Shown here in pieces: positions 61,619 to 64,000 of a stretch of 64,000 nucleotides of DNA (position 1 is the stretch's first letter; each line of letters opens with the position of its first letter). Source of the stretch: Siphonodentalium dalli (taxonomy: Eukaryota; Mollusca; Scaphopoda; Gadilida; Siphonodentaliidae); NCBI GenBank assembly GCA_032622095.1, contig CP136063.1, positions 144,475,950-144,539,949 on the forward strand, in the 5' to 3' direction. The position numbers were made by a program, and so were the translations under genes. The notes under the pieces are model-generated. The model had not been told where the DNA came from, did not search any database, and saw only the letters and a program-made list of their open reading frames with translations.

Positions 61619-62158
61619 AGATGCCTATCATTACATTTTCATGTGTTCCGTTTACCAATCAGACCGAATAAAAATGTATCGTTCGCTACACAGAGAAGGA
61701 CTCGAATTAACACATATGAATGATTTACTTTCTGGCATCCATAACATAAACATAAAACAAAATGTGAAATTTTTCAAAATAGTCCAACAGTTTATTACGG
61801 AAACTAAACGTTTTGACAAATGATATTAACTTAATTAATAAGTAGGACATAAATATTTGTATTGTTGTTTGTTGCTTTTTTCGTCCTGGTATTTGCTCGG
61901 CATTAACATTGTTTTCAATAAGCACAATCTACGTTGGCACCTCCCACCACCTTACATCATCATTTCCTAACGATCCGCTACGATTATCCTTCACCAGTCA
62001 CCATTCTCTCGCATTCCCATCCACCCAGCTGTAAATAAGTTACTTATTGTGCCACTTTGTCTAGTAAGTAATTTTGTAGCAATGTATACTGGAGAGGGGC
62101 TCATTAAGTTATGTAACTTGTGCCCGAATCCACTTTGTATTATTACAAATACAATATG
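61619..62158 (+). pseudogene. LINE relic, 3' part after the tandem array
   Basis: Continues the polymerase C terminus (AYHYIFMCSVYQSDRIKM... to ...QQFITETKRFDK, stop at 61821) and then the 3' UTR, which matches the minus copy at 43427-43667 including GGCACCTCCCACC and the GTATTATT...AATATG end. Compared with that copy, the last Cys/His cluster is retained but diverged. Confidence 0.88.
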
Positions 62159-62828
62159 TTTAAAGTAAAGTATGTTGAGGTGTAGGAGTATACATGATGT
62201 CTGCACGGTTACTCATGATGTATGGTCATGTGTGGGGTGTACGGGTATAGCCAATTTTGGTTTTATGGCCATGTGTGAGGTGTATGTGCATAAAGAGAGT
62301 AATACTTGGTCATTTATTTGGTGTGCATGTATATATGGAGTGACTGTATGGTCATGGGTGGATTCTACGTGTTTACATTTGGGTGACTATCGCTATCCAT
62401 AATAACTCAACGATAGAGTGTTAATGTCAGAGTGTTCTCCATATTGATGGCGTTTTATATGCACAATGGAGGAAACGTTTTTCCTGACAACCGTTTCCTG
62501 CCAATAGTTTATAAGTTGATAAATGTTGAAGCTAGTGGCCAGAATTTTGATCTTGATGGGCCAGATTAGCCACATAATATGAACTTGTTATGCTCATAAG
62601 TTACTGGGGCATGCCATCTTGAGTAATTTTGCCTTACAGCACAGCAGTGTGAAATATTAAGACATCAAAAATAAAATAACCAACCTTGATCCCAAAGATA
62701 GTTATATTTTACTTGAAAAATGGTCAAGTGAATTTTTGCATATTTTTTACTGGTTATATCAGTAGTCACAGTAATAACAATTTATCAAATGCTTCAGCAA
62801 TGTTAGTATTCAATGTATATAAGGCATA
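62159..62828. other. Unassigned sequence
   Basis: A G/T-biased tract (62170-62395) and an inverted pair near 62467-62501 (GGAAACG / CGTTTCC). No exon of the gene's missing 5' end was recognised. Confidence 0.5.
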
Positions 62829-63313
62829 CTAGAAGGTGACCCGACTTCGTCCTGGCTTTGACCTTGAATTGTCCATTTTGAAGGTCAAGGTCAAGTGGGG
62901 TCACGATTTGACCAGTCCAAAACACTGCCCGGACAAAAGTACACCTATGTATAAAATTTCGTCGAAATCCCATCACAATTGGCGATTTGACCTTGAATTG
63001 ACCCGATTTAAAGGTCAAGGTCACGTCGCACGGGCAAATGAATATGCTTATGAGACTCCCCATACGAAGGTATCCCCACATACCAAGTTTCATCGAAATC
63101 CCGTGATATTCGGGAGTTTGACCTTGAAATTACCCGATTTCAAGGTCAAGGTCATGTCGCACGGACAAATTAATAGGCCCATGCCACCCCCGGCCGAAAA
63201 TACCCCCACATACCAAGTTTCATCGAAATCGGCCATTTTCGAGTTCATCGCGAACACACATACACACACACCCTCACACACACACAGACAGATCTTCCAA
63301 AATATATAATAGA
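62829..63313 (-). mobile_element. Non-autonomous Helitron-like element, minus strand, downstream of a pair
   Basis: On the minus strand it starts TCTATTATATATTTTGGAAG and ends with the CCAGGACGAAGTCGGG hairpin, TCACCTT and CTAG before T. The interior carries repeated TGACCTTGA / TCAAGGTCA words in both orientations and phrases such as AAGTTTCATCGAAATC. Frames through it are compositional. Confidence 0.75.
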
Positions 63314-63937
63314 CTAGCCGATGAGCCCGACGTTGTCCGGGCTATTCAAAAACCAAATTTCAAGTCGATAGCTCTACCCGTTTCCGAGATCTGGTCTGCG
63401 CATGCGCGAAGCTGGCGTCGCACGGGCTCGGCGACCCGATACAATTCGTATCCGGGGCAAGATACATTCACATACCAAATTTCAAGTTGATAGCTCCACC
63501 CGTTTCCGAGATCTCGTCTGCGCATGCTCGAAGCTGGCGTCGCACGGGCTCGGCGACCCGATAAAATTCGTATCCGGGGCAAGATACATTCACATACCAA
63601 ATGTCAAGTCCATAGCTCCACCCGTTTCCGAGATCTGTTCTGCGCATGCGCGAAGCTGGCGTCGCACGGGCTTGGCGACCCGATAAAATTCGTATCCGGG
63701 GCAAGATACATTCACATAGCAAATTTCAAGTCGATAGCTCCACCCGTTTCCGAGATCTTGTCTGCTCATGCGCGAAGCGGGCGCCACACGGGCTCGCCAA
63801 TACGACAACGACGACCGCCTGGTCAAACTACACACACGTACCAAGTTTCGTCCCGATCGGTCGAGAATCGTAGATTTGTATTAATGACAGACAGACAGAC
63901 AAACAGACAGACAGAGGTCTTCAAAATATATATGAGA
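63314..63937 (-). mobile_element. Non-autonomous Helitron-like element, minus strand, upstream of a pair
   Basis: On the minus strand it starts TCTCATATATATTTTGAAG after A, passes a GTCT/GTTT microsatellite, then four 122-bp cassettes (63371, 63493, 63615, 63737 in plus order), and ends with hairpin CCCGGACAACGTCGGG, CTCATCGG, CTAG. That CTAG abuts the TC of the next element. The end of the window follows at 63938-64000, without features. Confidence 0.75.
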
Positions 63938-64000
63938 TTATTCGATTTTATTCAGCAACCACATCCTGGGGCAATATCTATAATTTTCCACAATTTGGCC

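Noticed and set aside
1-64000. Bacterial contamination as the source of the xylose isomerase
   Set aside because: Eleven introns with GT-AG borders and consistent phases, filled with animal-type mobile DNA.

Overview
This is a repeat-choked stretch of an animal nuclear genome, not prokaryotic or viral. It is AT-rich, has split coding sequence with GT-AG introns, decayed non-LTR retrotransposons, rolling-circle (Helitron-type) elements and many fold-back and MITE-like elements. A marine invertebrate, probably a lophotrochozoan such as a mollusc, fits best; the phylum is inference.

One real gene can be read. A xylose isomerase gene runs on the minus strand across positions 47330 to 1113. I found twelve exons, 71 to 142 bp each (the last about 89 bp, its end uncertain). 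Their phases match at every junction and they give about 381 continuous residues. The catalytic His/Asp pair and every metal-ligand position keep the spacing of Escherichia coli XylA (constant offset of six, numbering from memory). The first exon (start codon) and the last roughly 45 residues are not in the window or not recognisable. Introns range from 0.4 to 13.7 kb and hold nearly all the mobile DNA.

Layout, left to right: 1-6 kb, last three recognised exons, a CpG-rich fold-back element, and a larger fold-back carrying a hAT-like insertion. 6-13.5 kb, a 7.5 kb intron with a train of Helitron-like elements and a 77-bp-arm palindrome. 13.5-22.4 kb, four exons, a broken LINE ORF1-like relic, two TIR elements sharing one TTA, and a minisatellite. 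22.4-36.1 kb, the largest intron: three head-to-tail Helitrons, a 6.5 kb fold-back with a Mutator-type element inside one arm, another Helitron and a LINE scrap. 36-47.3 kb, the five upstream exons, a second large fold-back, LINE fragments, a tRNA-Pro-derived hairpin and TTAA-flanked MITEs.

The most striking structure is at 48597-61618. A decayed LINE copy (47.37-62.16 kb) is split by a 13,022-bp insertion made of six copies of a ~1.93 kb terminal-inverted-repeat element, separated by five identical-length 292-bp spacers, each four 72-bp subrepeats. The whole array has one TIR at each outer end and a single 4-bp duplication (AGAT) in the LINE, so it looks like a composite that integrated through its outermost ends, with multiplication before or after. 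Copy lengths differ only through two poly-G tracts. The Helitrons at 23.6-26.0 kb and 62.8-63.9 kb are also head-to-tail, so multimeric mobile DNA is a recurring theme here.
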